Assembly: GCF_035222275.1 (NCBI RefSeq)
Contig: NC_085885.1
Coordinates: 1,488,001-1,552,000 of the forward strand
Length of the DNA stretch: 64,000 bases
Reading direction: 5' to 3'
From: Podospora bellae-mahoneyi
Taxonomy: Eukaryota > Ascomycota > Sordariomycetes > Sordariales > Podosporaceae
Part shown: piece after piece, positions 13,250 through 25,700 of the stretch
Numbering within the stretch: position 1 is the first letter of the stretch
Layout of the letters: the number at the start of each line of letters is the position of its first letter
The notes under the pieces: model-generated
Seen by the model: only the letters and a program-made list of their open reading frames with translations
Database searches by the model: none
What the model was told of the DNA's origin: nothing
Program-made: the position numbers and the translations under genes

Positions 13250-14167
13250 ATTGGTTGTTGTCAAAAACAAATTGTGGAAGACTGGTACATGTGGAGAAGG
13301 TTGCGGTGGGGGCGGGATGGGTGGAGAAAAGTGTGAGGCGATGAGACGATGGATAAAGAAATCCGGGGATGTTCGTGGGAGGTATTTGAAGAGGTAGCCT
13401 TAGGCTGTTGGAAAGATTCAAGTCCAGAGAGAAGGTGCTGGTCTCTTTTGGGTGGCTATTGGGCACCTTGAGGGTCTTGCCGTTGATGAGGCAAGCGGCA
13501 AAGCGGCAAATGAGCTGTGGCACCATGGAGCTCTTCACTCAAGACGCCGTCTCAAATGTGATCACGATGCAGTCAACTGCAATAAACATCATGCCATGGG
13601 AGAATTGAACAAGTCGAAGAAATAGAAATCCCCAGAATCCCCAGCTCGGGATGACGGAAAGGCGTGTAAGTGGCCGGCCGGTCTCGGGAATTGGGCCCCC
13701 GGCCCAAGCAATCGCCAATCAGTGAGCTGGTCCCGCGCCTGGGCGACATCGCGCCTGTTGCCTCGGCATGTGCTTGCTGGGTTCGCCGACACCAACCACT
13801 CGCAATCGACTTGTCGAACGCCTCTGCTTTCTCTGTGGTTCTACGACTGCAACATTAAAGAACCAGGGCGAGTTTCTGGTATATTTTCAACAAACCTCTC
13901 CGCTGCAGTGTTTAACTGTCGAGCTTCGAGTGGCAGATGGTGATAGTAACGTCATCAATCGTCGATTCAACGCATCACTAAAGAAACAAATAACATCCAT
14001 TGACCTAGCAACCCAAACGACAAAGACATCGTTGAATAAACGTTTATTTCCAACGAACCCGATTCAGTATAATATCTCCTTTCGCACGCTGCGATTCCGA
14101 ACTAACACCCTCTTCTCTACCGATAAACAACAACAAAACCTTACCGGGCTCCCATCAACAACAAACC
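13250..14167. other. Upstream region of the Lon gene
   Basis: No gene supported. The 5' part holds T/G-rich DNA. From 13650 a GC-rich block (GGCCGG, GGGCCCCCGGCCC near 13673-13703) precedes the C/A-rich leader of the downstream protease gene. The frame open from 13768 through the Lon start is out of phase with the protease and looks compositional. Confidence 0.5.
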
Positions 14168-17130
14168 ATGCCCCGCCCAACCCAAACCATAACCCTCCCC
14201 ATCCTCCCCCTCCCCCCAGGCGCGGTTCTTCTCCCGGGAGTAATCCAACGAATCTCCGTCTCCTCCCTCCGCCCCGACGTCGCCTCCCTCCTCGCAGCAG
14301 TCTACACCCGCGCCGCGGCCGCCTCCACCTCGTCCAGCAAATCCGGCCCCAGCGGAAGAATAGACACCATCCCCATCGCCTGCCTCCCCCTGGCCTCCCC
14401 CATGATCAACTACAAGGGTCAACAGCTCCTCCTCCAGAAAGAAGACTCTTCATCTACACCGCCCCCGAAAATCGACCCCTCCAAAGCCACCAAGAATGAC
14501 CTCTTCCCCTACGGCGTCGACTCCAAAATCACGGGTATCGAAGGTCGTGGAACGGGGGAGTTTACCCTCCTAGTCGAGGGCATCTGCCGCGTAAAGCTAG
14601 AAAAAGCCTGGACCAACACCGAAAGAGGCTTTCTCGAGGGCAGGGTAATCGACCTCGTCGATGATGCAACCGAGCTTGAAAAGGGCGGGGTGGTGCTCCA
14701 GGAATTGTTTAACCACCTCAAAATGCTGAGTCGGGAGTTGGTTGCGATTCTTAGGTTGACCGCCATGTTGCCGAGATCTGGTCAGCAGGGTTTGTCGCCT
14801 TTGTTGGCTAGGAGACTGGATCTCTTTATTACACGGCAGAAGCAGCCGGGGGCGTTGGCGGACTTTATGGCGAATATTGTGGAGGCTAGTTATGAGGAGA
14901 AGTTGATGGTGCTGGCGGCGGTGGAGGTGAAGGTGAGGGTGCAGAGGGTGATTGATTTGTTGGATAGGCAGGTGAATGGGTTGAAGAGGGGAATTAAAAT
15001 TACGGCCATTAGCACGACGGGGAGTGGGATGTTTCCGTTTTTGGATAAGGGGAAGGAGGAGGAGGAGAGGGAGAGGTTTAGGAGGGGGGGGACGATTGTG
15101 CCGGTTAAGGGGGGGTTGCCTGGGGTGGGGGGGTTGCCGGGAATGTTTTCGGGGGGGCAGCAGCCAAAGGGGATGATTGGAGGAGGGGGGCAGGATGGGG
15201 AGGATCAGGAACCGAATGAGATTGAGGAGTTGGCCAAGAGGCTGGAGGCTGCGAAGCTTTCGCCTGAGGCGGCCAAGGTGGCGGAGAGGGAATTAAAGAG
15301 GCTGAAAAAGATCCATCCCGCGCAGGCTGAGTATGCTGTTACGCGGACATATCTGGAGACGCTGGCGGAGATTCCGTGGACGGTTACGACTGATGATCGG
15401 CTGGGACCGCATACGCTGCCGAGGGCGAGGAAGCAGTTGGATGAGGATCATTATGGGTTGGAGAAGGTCAAGAAGAGGCTGCTGGAGTACTTGGCGGTGC
15501 TGAGGTTGAAGCAGAGTGTGAATGAGGAGGTTGACAAGGAGATCAAGAAGGTGGAGGAGGAGCTTGGGGCCGCTAGTGCCCACAGTGACACTAAGGAGGC
15601 GGAGGAAGCGGCCGAGAAGGCTGCTGATGCAACTACTGCCCTGGAGGAGAAGATCAAGGCTAATAGTGCCAAGGTTGAGATTCTTCGCAGCAAGAGAATG
15701 GTTGATAAGTCCCCCATTCTTTTGCTTGTCGGCCCCCCAGGTGTAGGCAAGACCTCCCTTGCCCGCTCCGTCGCTACAGCCCTCGGCCGCAAGTTCCACC
15801 GCATCTCCCTCGGCGGCGTCCGCGATGAGGCGGAAATCCGCGGCCACAGAAGAACCTACGTCGCAGCCATGCCAGGTCTTATAGTGCAGGGCCTCAAGAA
15901 AGTCGGCGTGGCGAACCCAGTCGTCCTGCTCGACGAAATCGACAAGATTGGCGGCTCCAACCACCACGGCGATCCTTCTGCTGCCATGCTGGAAGTTCTC
16001 GACCCCGAGCAGAACCACAACTTTGTCGATCACTACATCAACATCCCTATTGACTTGAGCAAGGTCATGTTCATTGCCACAGCCAACAGCCTGGATACCA
16101 TCCCGGCGCCGCTGCTGGACAGAATGGAGACGATTTACATTCCGGGGTACACCACGTTGGAGAAGAGGCATATTGCCATGCAGCATTTGGTACCGAAGCA
16201 GATTAGGGTCAACGGGTTGAGGGAGGAGCAGGTTGTTTTTACGGAGGAGGTGGTGGGGAGGATCATTGAGAGTTATACACGGGAGGCGGGGGTCAGAAAT
16301 CTGGAAAGGGAGATTGGGTCGGTGTTGAGGGGGAAGGCGGTTGAGTACGCGGATGCGAAGGATGCGGGACACCCGGAGAAGTACAATCCTGTGCTGACGG
16401 TGGATGATCTTGAGCGATTCCTCGGCATTGAGAAGTTTGAGGAGGAGATTGCGGAGAAGACGAGCAGGCCGGGGATTGTCACGGGCTTAGTGGCGTATAG
16501 CTCGGGAGGGAATGGGAGCATCCTGTTTATCGAGGTGGCGGACATGCCGGGCAGTGGAAGGTTGCAGCTTACGGGTAAACTGGGGGATGTGCTGAAGGAG
16601 AGTGTGGAGGTGGCGCTTACGTGGGTGAAGGCGAATGCGTACGAGCTTGGGCTGACGCAGAACCCAGGGGAGGATATCATGAAGGGGAGGAGCATTCATG
16701 TGCATTGTCCTAGTGGAAGTATTCCCAAGGATGGCCCGAGCAGTGGGATTGCGCAGGCGGTGGCGATGGTTAGCTTGTTTAGTGGGAGGGCGGTGCCGCC
16801 TACTATGGCCATGACGGTATGTCTTTTCTTCTCTCATCTACTCTACGCAATATGCTAACTTTCTCTGTCAAGGGCGAAATCTCCCTCCGTGGCCGCGTCA
16901 CTGCCGTCGGTGGCATCAAGGAGAAACTTATTGGTGCGTTGAGGGCGGGAGTCAAGACTGTGTTGCTACCTGCGCAGAACAGGAAGGATGTGAAGGACTT
17001 GCCGCAGGAGGTGAAGGATGGGTTGGAGATTGTGCATGTGGAGCATATCTGGGAGGCGATACGGTTTGTCTGGCCTGATGCGGAGTGGCCGGTGGATAGG
17101 AAGGGTGTCGCTGTTCAGAGTCGGTTGTAA
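14168..17130 (+). CDS. pln: Peroxisomal ATP-dependent Lon protease
   Basis: AAA+ serine protease for matrix protein quality control in peroxisomes. Two exons, 14168-16816 and 16873-17130, joined across a 56-nt intron (GTATGT...CAAG), giving 968 residues. The N-terminal Lon substrate domain starts at L-P-I-L-P-L-P-P-G and runs to about residue 270. A Gly-rich linker (about 300-350) follows. Walker A G-P-P-G-V-G-K-T is at 522-529 and Walker B V-V-L-L-D-E-I-D near 585. The catalytic dyad is Ser858 in D-G-P-S-S-G and Lys899 in G-G-I-K-E-K. The tail S-R-L is a PTS1 signal and separates it from mitochondrial Pim1-type Lon. An inserted Glu/Ala-rich helical segment (about 460-505) precedes the ATPase core. 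Wobble usage flips between C and G along the gene, and G-runs occur in the linker. Confidence 0.95.
15109..15141 (+). other. G-quadruplex-prone run inside the Lon ORF
   Basis: Four G-runs of 7, 4, 7 and 3 are separated by loops of 6, 1 and 5 nt, a canonical intramolecular G4 pattern on the coding strand, with more G-runs at 15084-15091 and 15151-15157. It encodes the Gly/Pro linker between the N-domain and ATPase. Confidence 0.7.
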
Positions 17131-17705
17131 GAAAGGGGTGGTCATGATGATGGATGATGAGGCATGGCTATTATGGGTACATATGTGAGCGGAGTTTGTT
17201 TTTGTTTTGCTTTTGAGGGGAAAGGGGGAAGAGTAAGATAGTGTGTATTGGTATTGTAATTGAGATATTTTTCATGGTTTTTATCACAAGGAGTTTCGAG
17301 GGCGTCAATGAGTGGAGATTATGATCATAGGTTGTGAGGTTCATTGATTATTGTCCACTTTTGATATCAGGGTTAAATGTTCTCATCACCAACCAGGGGG
17401 TCGTAAAAATTCCGGGTTATGTATGGCCTACGATCAGGGGGCCAGATTCATGGGTAGGGTTGATTTAGACTAAAACAACAACAAACAGTTGGTTTCTCGA
17501 ACCTCTCCCTCCCTCCACTTTCCAATGTGACATGGAACTGCTGCAGAAGACATGTGTGTACGTACCTACCTACCTTGACCTACATATGCATTACGCATCC
17601 TGTGGCGGCGTCGCATGCAATGCAATGTAATGTAATGTGGATGTATGGTACTAGGTTACTAGTTACTTAACTTTTTGCTGCGGTATTATGTAGTGCAGAC
17701 TGACA

Positions 17706-17718
17706 CCACACACACACA

Positions 17719-17749
<31 letters not shown>
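17706..17749 (+). repeat. CA dinucleotide microsatellite
   Basis: About 20 CA units, interrupted by one AA near the 5' end, about 580 bp beyond the Lon stop. Confidence 0.9.
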
Positions 17750-17752
<3 letters not shown>

Positions 17753-18108
17753 GGAAGCGGCGGAAGAAGAAGCAAGCTGAACTTGCTAGGGGGAAGGTTG
17801 AGAGGAAGGGTGGTACTGCATTTTTTGCATGGATGGGATTTTGTTACACTGCTTGGGAGGTACCCTTGTTTTTTTCTCTCTGGACTTTTGGCATCCTACT
17901 GGGCTGTGTTGTGATGTATAATTATAACACCTATTTGGGGCACTCACTGATGGTTGTAGTAGCGTGGGTTTTGGTTTCGAGGTTTGATGGTTAAGATTGG
18001 TATTTTAATAGCTCTGTTGATGTGAGATTCAGTGGGTGCAATACAAAGTCATGAAACGAAGGGAGCACGGAAACACGCGGATGGTCTGTGTACGATATAT
18101 TAAATTCT

Positions 18109-18138
18109 TTTTTTTTTGTGTATGTGTGTGTGTGTGTG
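18109..18138 (+). repeat. T run followed by TG microsatellite
   Basis: A run of T is followed by TGTATG and then repeated TG units. Simple repeat. Confidence 0.8.
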
Positions 18139-19440
18139 CATGTTGTTTTGTTACTTGCTTACCCAAGGTTGCAAAGGGTTACGGTTACCGGAAAAATGTC
18201 TCAGTTGTTGGTGCCAATGAAGGGGGAGAGAATTAGGGGTGGTTGGGGTGATGTGGTGTGATGACGAGGTTATGCTGTGGCGAGGCGGTGTATTGTAGTT
18301 AGGTAGCTGATTGTCAATATGTCAGTTTTGGGGATTGTTGGGGTTTTGGAAAGAGTGAGTATCTGTGTCTGGTTGAGGGTTGTGAGGCAAGTTTCCTTTT
18401 CTTTTGATGGATTTGATAGTGCTGTTTAGATGGTAAAGATTGATTTGGATATAGCGCAATGAGTGTTTTTGAACTACTTGTTTGCCTACACAAGGAAGTG
18501 TTTCAGAGTTCCACGTTGACAATGCATCATCTTCATGTGTCTATTTTGTCTCTTGACATGTTGTATTATCTGGCGCTTTGGTACCTATAACGCTTACAAG
18601 TAAAGCTTGTTGCCAAGGCGACTAACACAACTAACACTGAAATGTTAGTGCTTGAGCAACTCCCTTCTTACCCCTGAATTAGCCCGTGAGATCTCCAGGC
18701 CACTTTATTTGAGACCTGGGAATAGACAAAAGAAGTAGATCGCTCCGGGATGTCAGGTAGAGCTCTTACAGGTGCCTACATGGCACGATCTTTCTTATCA
18801 TGCGGTGATCACGGCCGTTGGCTCTGTAACTCATGGACACCAGGATGGGGCCTACATGTCAATTTCAGCGTTGTATACACGTTCTTTCTGCAAGCTCATG
18901 CCGTGCCATCATTGAACCACATCTCCCATCTGATCTGCGCAGCAAGCCGCCGTCGATAACACTGGGAGAGCAAGACATTTTCGGAAGGGTACTGGAGAAA
19001 AGAAAAGTGATCTATGTGGAAGGGTTGTACAAGAAATGGAGAGGGGTATTTATCTCCTTCTTCTGCGATCTGCTGAAGCCTTTTCCTTCTCTTACTGCTT
19101 CGATTGAGGGAGAGGGACTTTGTCGCTGGCGGAATTGTGGAACACCGTTTCCAACTAGGTTAGGCGATACGAAGTGGTTGGTAGTTGGCTGGTATCATTG
19201 AGTTGTGGCTTCGTTATCTTTTTGCCATTACTATTGTTACCTACATCGATGACTGGATCTCCGGCTGAGCGAGACAAAATTCCCGGTTGGCATAGAAAGC
19301 TGGGTAGTAGTGTGGAATTGTCATACAGGTGGGCCTAGGAACTGGAGGTTGGAAAGGGGATTGTATCTCTGCATGCATTGTACTGCCTCTTGAGGGCCCT
19401 TGGGTGGAAGTCTGCTGTATATCAAGTCTATTCGAGTTAC

Positions 19441-19720
19441 ATGACATCAATTACACATGAATTCATCTCTTCCTTCAATACTGGTAGAAACATCACATTA
19501 CCCCCTGTCTTTCATCGGACCTCTCACCCTCCAACCCGCCTCCGAACACACCCAAGTCGTGTAGTCACCCGCCGCTCAACCCTCGGCACCGATTACCACC
19601 AATCCACACCCGTCCAAATCTCCAGCTCCAACCAACCCAATCCCGTCCCGACCGTCAGGTTCATGGCACCCAACGATAGGCTCTCCATCCAACACTCTTT
19701 GTTTCCGGGTCCGGATGCGG
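19441..19720 (+). other. Possible orphan exon or gene relic
   Basis: An ATG at 19441 opens a frame in which most codons from about 19540 to 19700 end in C (ACC, CGC, GGC, TAC, ATC, GTC), the local hallmark of real exons. A strong GTAAGT donor follows at 19721. The peptide includes T-V-R-F-M-A-P-N-D-R-L and shows no family I recognise. No partner exon is obvious downstream. It may be a lineage-specific gene, a non-coding transcript or a relic. Confidence 0.2.
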
Positions 19721-22700
19721 GTAAGTTGAACGACGGGTACGGGTGTTACCAACAACGGCGGACTGGAACCTTTTCACGAAGCGGATATAGAACCAAGTTG
19801 CCGGGATTGTACTGAATCTTCTTTTTTTGACTAGGACAAAAGATAAAGGTTACATTGTCGTATCCCTGGAATGATATTCTTGGGGTACGGATTCGCGGCC
19901 CTTTGGGAATATGTACTGGGCTTTGCTTGCTTCATATGTGTGTGTGGTGGGCGTTGCAATGAGGGAAGTAATGTTACACTCATCTGGTATTGCTTTATCT
20001 TGGTCAGCCCGGTCTTTGCTACTGCTCCTGATTGATGATGTAACTGATCAAACTTGGGCATCACTCTTACTGTCTACCTGCGGCAACTGTAGCCGGAGAG
20101 AAAATTGCTTCCTGCTCAGGGTTCCCTGTCTTTTTGGTCTTGAGCAAGTTATCTGACCTTGTTTCGTGATGGAGTCATGAAAGGTACCCAATCCCGGCTG
20201 TAAACAGGGAAAGACATGTCCTGCAAGAAAGGAAACGGAAGCAAGGAGTTAATCTCGCCGTGGTGGTCAAGCAAGAATATCCCGCGCATCTGGCGGAGGT
20301 CGCGGGCTAAAGTACCGCGAAATCATCGTGTACTATTTCCAGAACACATTCCCCTCGCTTCTGCGTGGGCCTCTCGGGTTGAATATAGCGTCTCACCGAT
20401 GAAGGTCATGTCAACCGATCGAGACGGACGAATGAATGGCAACTGATCCGTGGATCGAAGCGGGAAGAAATTGGAAAGCCATGGTGGTTCAACGGGATGA
20501 GGAATGCTTGTTGTCAACCTAGAAGGCAGCTGGGAGTATGAGGTGGTAGTCAATAGCTGTTTGCTGATACTCCAATCCCCCGTTGATCAGCTCCATGATA
20601 TGATGGCATGATCCTGAGTCCCAGAGTCCATTACCCATGAAAATCATAATCCTCATGTCGTCCTCACCCATCATGCACCAAGCAAGCAGTTGCAGGAAAG
20701 AGCTGCATCTTCCCAACATTCTGCCCAAATTTAGGGAAATTTTCCAAGGAGAATATTCTCCGTCGGAATAAGCACCCGAGCCGTGAGAAAAAAAAGAAAA
20801 AAGCCTTGGCCTGCGTTTTCGAATACCCTTTCTCCTTCCTATAATTGTCTCAACAGCAGGTAGAGATCCACCAGTCATCATCACAGTAAGGTAGCCAGTC
20901 AGTCATATCCACCGGACAACCTGCAAGCTCAGGGCCAGACCAGCCTTACAACACCCTCCGACTTTCCTACTTTGGCCAAGTCAAGCTCTCCCTCCTCCTC
21001 ATGGAGCATGCGTGGCACCCCATTCTGGTAAATACCTTGTAATGCAAGAATGCTACCCTCTCCCGCCTCAGGACCAATGCAGCCGAGATTAAAGGACACA
21101 ACGGCGTAGATCTGCGAACCGCATGCATAGGTCAGGGCGATCATATAAGGCCTCATACACTTAAGACTGCAGCTATTGGATGAGCGAGACTCCAACACAA
21201 ATCACTGGGCGGCTCTCGAAGCCTTTTCGCTGTGTCATTTGTGTGTGTGTGTGTAATATCCCTCAATCCTAAAAGTTGACCAAGTGCCAGGTAAGATCGA
21301 CCTCCTAGGCGGGAAGATCTCTTGTCAGATCTGAGCATCTAGGCCCTTGTTTTACCCCTTGGGCCGTGCGGTCTTTACCACCTATTATCCCCTTTTTATA
21401 TCCGGGGTTGAGCAAGAAAAGATAAATAACTTATCGTCACCTCAGGGTCAATGAGCGGATCCTCCGTCCCCCATCCCCCCATCACATCTGACGCAGCCCA
21501 AGAGCTTCTAGATGGATGACGGGACACATTTGCGGGATATGTTGCCGCCCAGCCAAAAGTCAAGTCATAAAAAGGGGGGGCCAGCATTTTGACAGGGGGG
21601 GCAGCCCCCAAGAAAAAACCCAGGGTTTGAGTAGTAGTAGAAGAAAGCGAACCCGTCAGTGTGTACATAGAAGTTCCAGGATGCTGCCGTGTCATTCTGG
21701 GTTGTTGCGTGGTGGAGTGGTAAGCACAAAGCACCGTTGCATCGCGAGCGGGTCTTCCGTCTGTTAGAGCAGAATCTGGGACAAGACCAAAGCCGTTCGC
21801 AGTCGCTACCAAAGGTTGCAACCCTACGGAGCTGGCTCTCAACCAGCATCCGTGGATAGTTACTTTTCCATCCCATCTTTTCTTCCGTCCCGTTTCGCAG
21901 GAGCAAGCAGGAATTTGTCTGTAGGTTGCTCGCCCCAAGCACCCCAAGCACTCCAAGCGCTCGGCGATGGATCCTGCCGCGGAACCCCCTTTCGTCCGAT
22001 GTTGACGTGATGGTTTCGGCAGGTTTTCCACTACACACACCCTCTCTCGAGGAGGCCTGATGATGATATGTACTGAGATTTCTTGAAAGGCCGGTCCAGT
22101 TGACGTTCAAATTCCTGGAAGAAGGAGCATGATCTGCAGCGACCTGGTGGCGCCGAAAAGCAAGCTGCAAGCAATGCAGAAGCGAGTGCGGGACTGGAAA
22201 ATGCTGGAAATAGGAGGGGCAATGACGGGGGTGGTATAATAGCCCTGGGGTCTAAAGCTTTGGAGTATCAGATGAAAAGTCAAAGAGTATCTAGATCCAT
22301 CAGACAACGTGTGGTCTTGACATGTGATCATTTATCAGATTAGTTGGCGCACTCCGGACTCAGTGACATAGCAAGCGAACTGGGAGGGTATCCAGACTCG
22401 GAATGAGCCCCGTGGTGATGGGTAAATTTCCCGGCCACGAGGAGACAAGGAAAGAGAAAAGAAGATTTGACGGCGGTGCCCGGTGGCCGACGGGAAAGCT
22501 CATGGTTCCCCACACTACATGGGCTTTTGGAGCAAGGATGAGAGAAGTGAAGATAGAACCAATGGGTCCAAAAGTCCTATCGTAAACTCTTTTTGTTCGC
22601 AAATGATGGTCGACGGCTCTGGAAAAGAGGTACAGAGTGCTGACGGAAGACAGTGGTTCCGTGTCGAGGGGCACATAGCCCTGGACGAGCTGAAAGATGA

Positions 22701-25700
22701 CCCTGACTGATACCAGTGTCCTACAAGAGGTCTTTCTGGAGTCAACACACCATTGTAATTTCTTCCTGCGGCAGGTACAGCAGTCACAGACGGGATGATG
22801 CACCGTGATAGCAGTGATAGAGGGACCGTTTGTGGACATCCGTCATGACAGCAAAGACAAAGAAGTCGAAGCTACCCTACATGCTGCCACTGGCTACCCA
22901 GCATGCAATTTGGGGGAGGATCGTGTTGATCTCCCATCGATCAAAGAAATGTTCCATTCTCTGTCTCTGCCCTGTTGACGTCGATAAGAGACAAGACCAG
23001 ACGAGCCCAACCGAGGCTACGCGAGACAAGACGATACGAGACGAGTGCAACCGTCTGTGGGGTGCACAACGCTTCGATGGGGAAATGCAAGATTGCAGAT
23101 GGACCCGTAGAACCAAAGAGGCATCCATTTCATCGCTCCTGTCGACGATGTATTTTTCAACGAGCAGTGTCGTTCGGACGCTTTTCTCAAGTTCCAATTC
23201 TTTCGGCGACTTGCCCAGCCCAACTTGGTCCTAAAATGGCCCCTGCATTCCCCGAAGGTAACCTCTCGACGCAAGTCTGGATTACCTCGGAGAACGGAAA
23301 GTGTGATGATTGGCCGGGTGTCAAGTCGGCGGGGGACCAGCCACAGTAGTGTATGCAGACTGAGAAAGATGCTGATAACTGGTGATGGGGCGGACCCGTT
23401 TTCCCCTAGGCGTCCGCATGAGCACCGATATACATGGCCAGTAACTGATATCCGGGTGTTGGTGTTGATTCTTTTTCCCAAGTGCCGAGCTGGGCAAAGA
23501 ATAGTGCCTTTGCCCAGGTTCGTCATGCTTGCTGTTGATACAAAAGTCAAGTTTGATCAACGACAGGCGCCAAGCTTCCAGACACTGAGAATCATGGAAG
23601 CGATTTTCCATGGCCAAAGCGCCGTGGTTCCCCCACATCACTAACTGCAAACGGGCGCTTGGTGCTACCGACGCCTGTTCGGCCGTTATTTGCGTGTTCG
23701 CGTCTTTCTTCGTAGCGTACAGAGCATTACCGGAGCTTCAGGACGGGCCCGACTCGGCACGTCCCCAGTTCGTATATCTCCGAGACTTCCAGACGTCCTC
23801 CGTCCGTAGCCATGACCTGTCACGACCAAGGCAGGTAACCGAGGCATCTCGACCTTGAATCCTTGAAGAATGCGACGTGAAGCTCATGGAGGTGACAGCA
23901 TGATCCTCGGCAGAGAGCTTCTCCGGCGTGTTGTTGTCAACGGACAGTGATGAGAGTGACATCTGCTGCTCCAAGACACGCACCCACGAAGGGCCACACG
24001 ATGCTCCCTGTAACCCCTGACTTATATTAGCCCAATTAAAGGCAGCAGTGGGTGATCTTGCCGTCGTCCGTCGGGTGTTGTCGTCTGGGCCCCGGCCCCA
24101 GGATGTGACATGGGATCTGATCAAATCTCGTTGATGCTCGGGTGGCCCCAGCTTGCGTCTTGGGGATCGACGTCCTGCACGATGTTACCCTTTTTGGCTG
24201 GCCCACGGGCATGTCGCACCAGACCCAACAAGGAAATCAATTAAAGTTTAGGGGTTGATTGACTTACACGTACTTTATCTTGACTTCGCGCCCACCCACC
24301 CCCAGATATCCGCGCTAGAAATTCATACTGTAGAGGATAATGCCTCCCCTTCCGCATGATGCTTCCATAGGTGTTCATTGCGCCGGACGCGCACCGTTGT
24401 GCGTGCTTTCATCTCGAAGTCTGTGCCTTTTTCTCTGCCAGGACATCCTGTAAAGAACAGCACCGGCGTGGAAAATGCTAAGGAGCCACTGGGGTGCCAG
24501 GGGGAGCACCACCATGACGGAACCGCATGCCACGCCCGCAATTTGTGCGCGCCGTGGAGGGGCGATCTGCCGTCCAAATGACAGTTCGCAGCACACGGTT
24601 TACCGACCTGTACCTGCCTCTATTGGGGCAAAGCAATCAGATTGTTGGGCGAACTCCTGCCGCACATATGCGCGTGAGTTGGGATGACGAGATTTGTGTG
24701 CTCAACCGATGGAAGATGTTCGTGCTGTGTAACCAGCTTCCAATCGACTGAGACACCGTCTGCAGCTCTCATTGGTCGATTTTTGTGATTCGCTCCTGCG
24801 TGCTCCGGAACTCTGGTGAAGTGCCATACTGGAAGTGGTGGGGTGGTTCAACCACCCTCAGCAATCCGACCTGATTTTTGTTCCGAGCTTCCAAGGTTGG
24901 TGTAGGTGGTCGGATGCTTCCGGGTTCCCTCCTCAGCAACCCGGAATCCCCTCTCATCCTGAGACGGCCGCCGACGTTGAGATCTGACTCCCGGGAGAGG
25001 GCCCGGCCGTCCACCGTCGCCGTGCTTCGGAAATTTTGTGACGGCGGGGAGATCAGATAAAAGCGGTAAGGCTAATGTTAGCGCATGTAGGGGACAGCTG
25101 CTCGGCACGCTCACGGCGGCTCCAAAACGGAAGAATGTGGCCACGGGATGGGCCTTCTCTTGATTGTGGGTGGGAGCTGCTTCTCATTTAGAAATCCACC
25201 CGCCCAAACGGCTCGCTTCCCGAGTCGAGCGTGCTGCGGGCAACGCATTGCCTGGCCGAATTGGGAGGGGCATGATGTGTAACTCAAAGACTGGATGAAA
25301 TGTGATGGACACCGGGACATTGGAAAGATCAGAAGACTCGGTTAGGGCGAGGTTGGCAGAGAGGTGCACCGGTAAATCTTCGAGGAACCCCCGCCCACGC
25401 CGTCGGGAATCGGGATCCGTACTATAGCGGCCTCGCTGCCAGGATGGGGGCGAGGTGGGTACAGAAAAAAAGGTGTAACCGCCTAGCACTGCAACGCAAA
25501 CGGTCACTAATGTAGCAGATGATGAAAGATGCAAAGAGGTGTAAAGACTTTTCTTTGAGGGAGACGAAGAGCAAAGCGGAGATAAGCGTACCTATAGCAT
25601 CGTCGATAACGCCCATGATCACCGTCAACCCAAGACAAGACCCCCTCCAAACTTGACACAGCATGAACTCGGGAGATCCTTGGTGATGCTGTTGACGAAG

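Noticed and set aside
13768-14499. 243-codon plus frame overlapping the Lon start
   Set aside because: Out of frame with the protease, C-rich leader composition and no domain.
21396-22040. Minus-strand frame of 214 codons in the gene desert
   Set aside because: No domain, mixed composition, overlapping long frames on the same DNA and no consistent codon bias.
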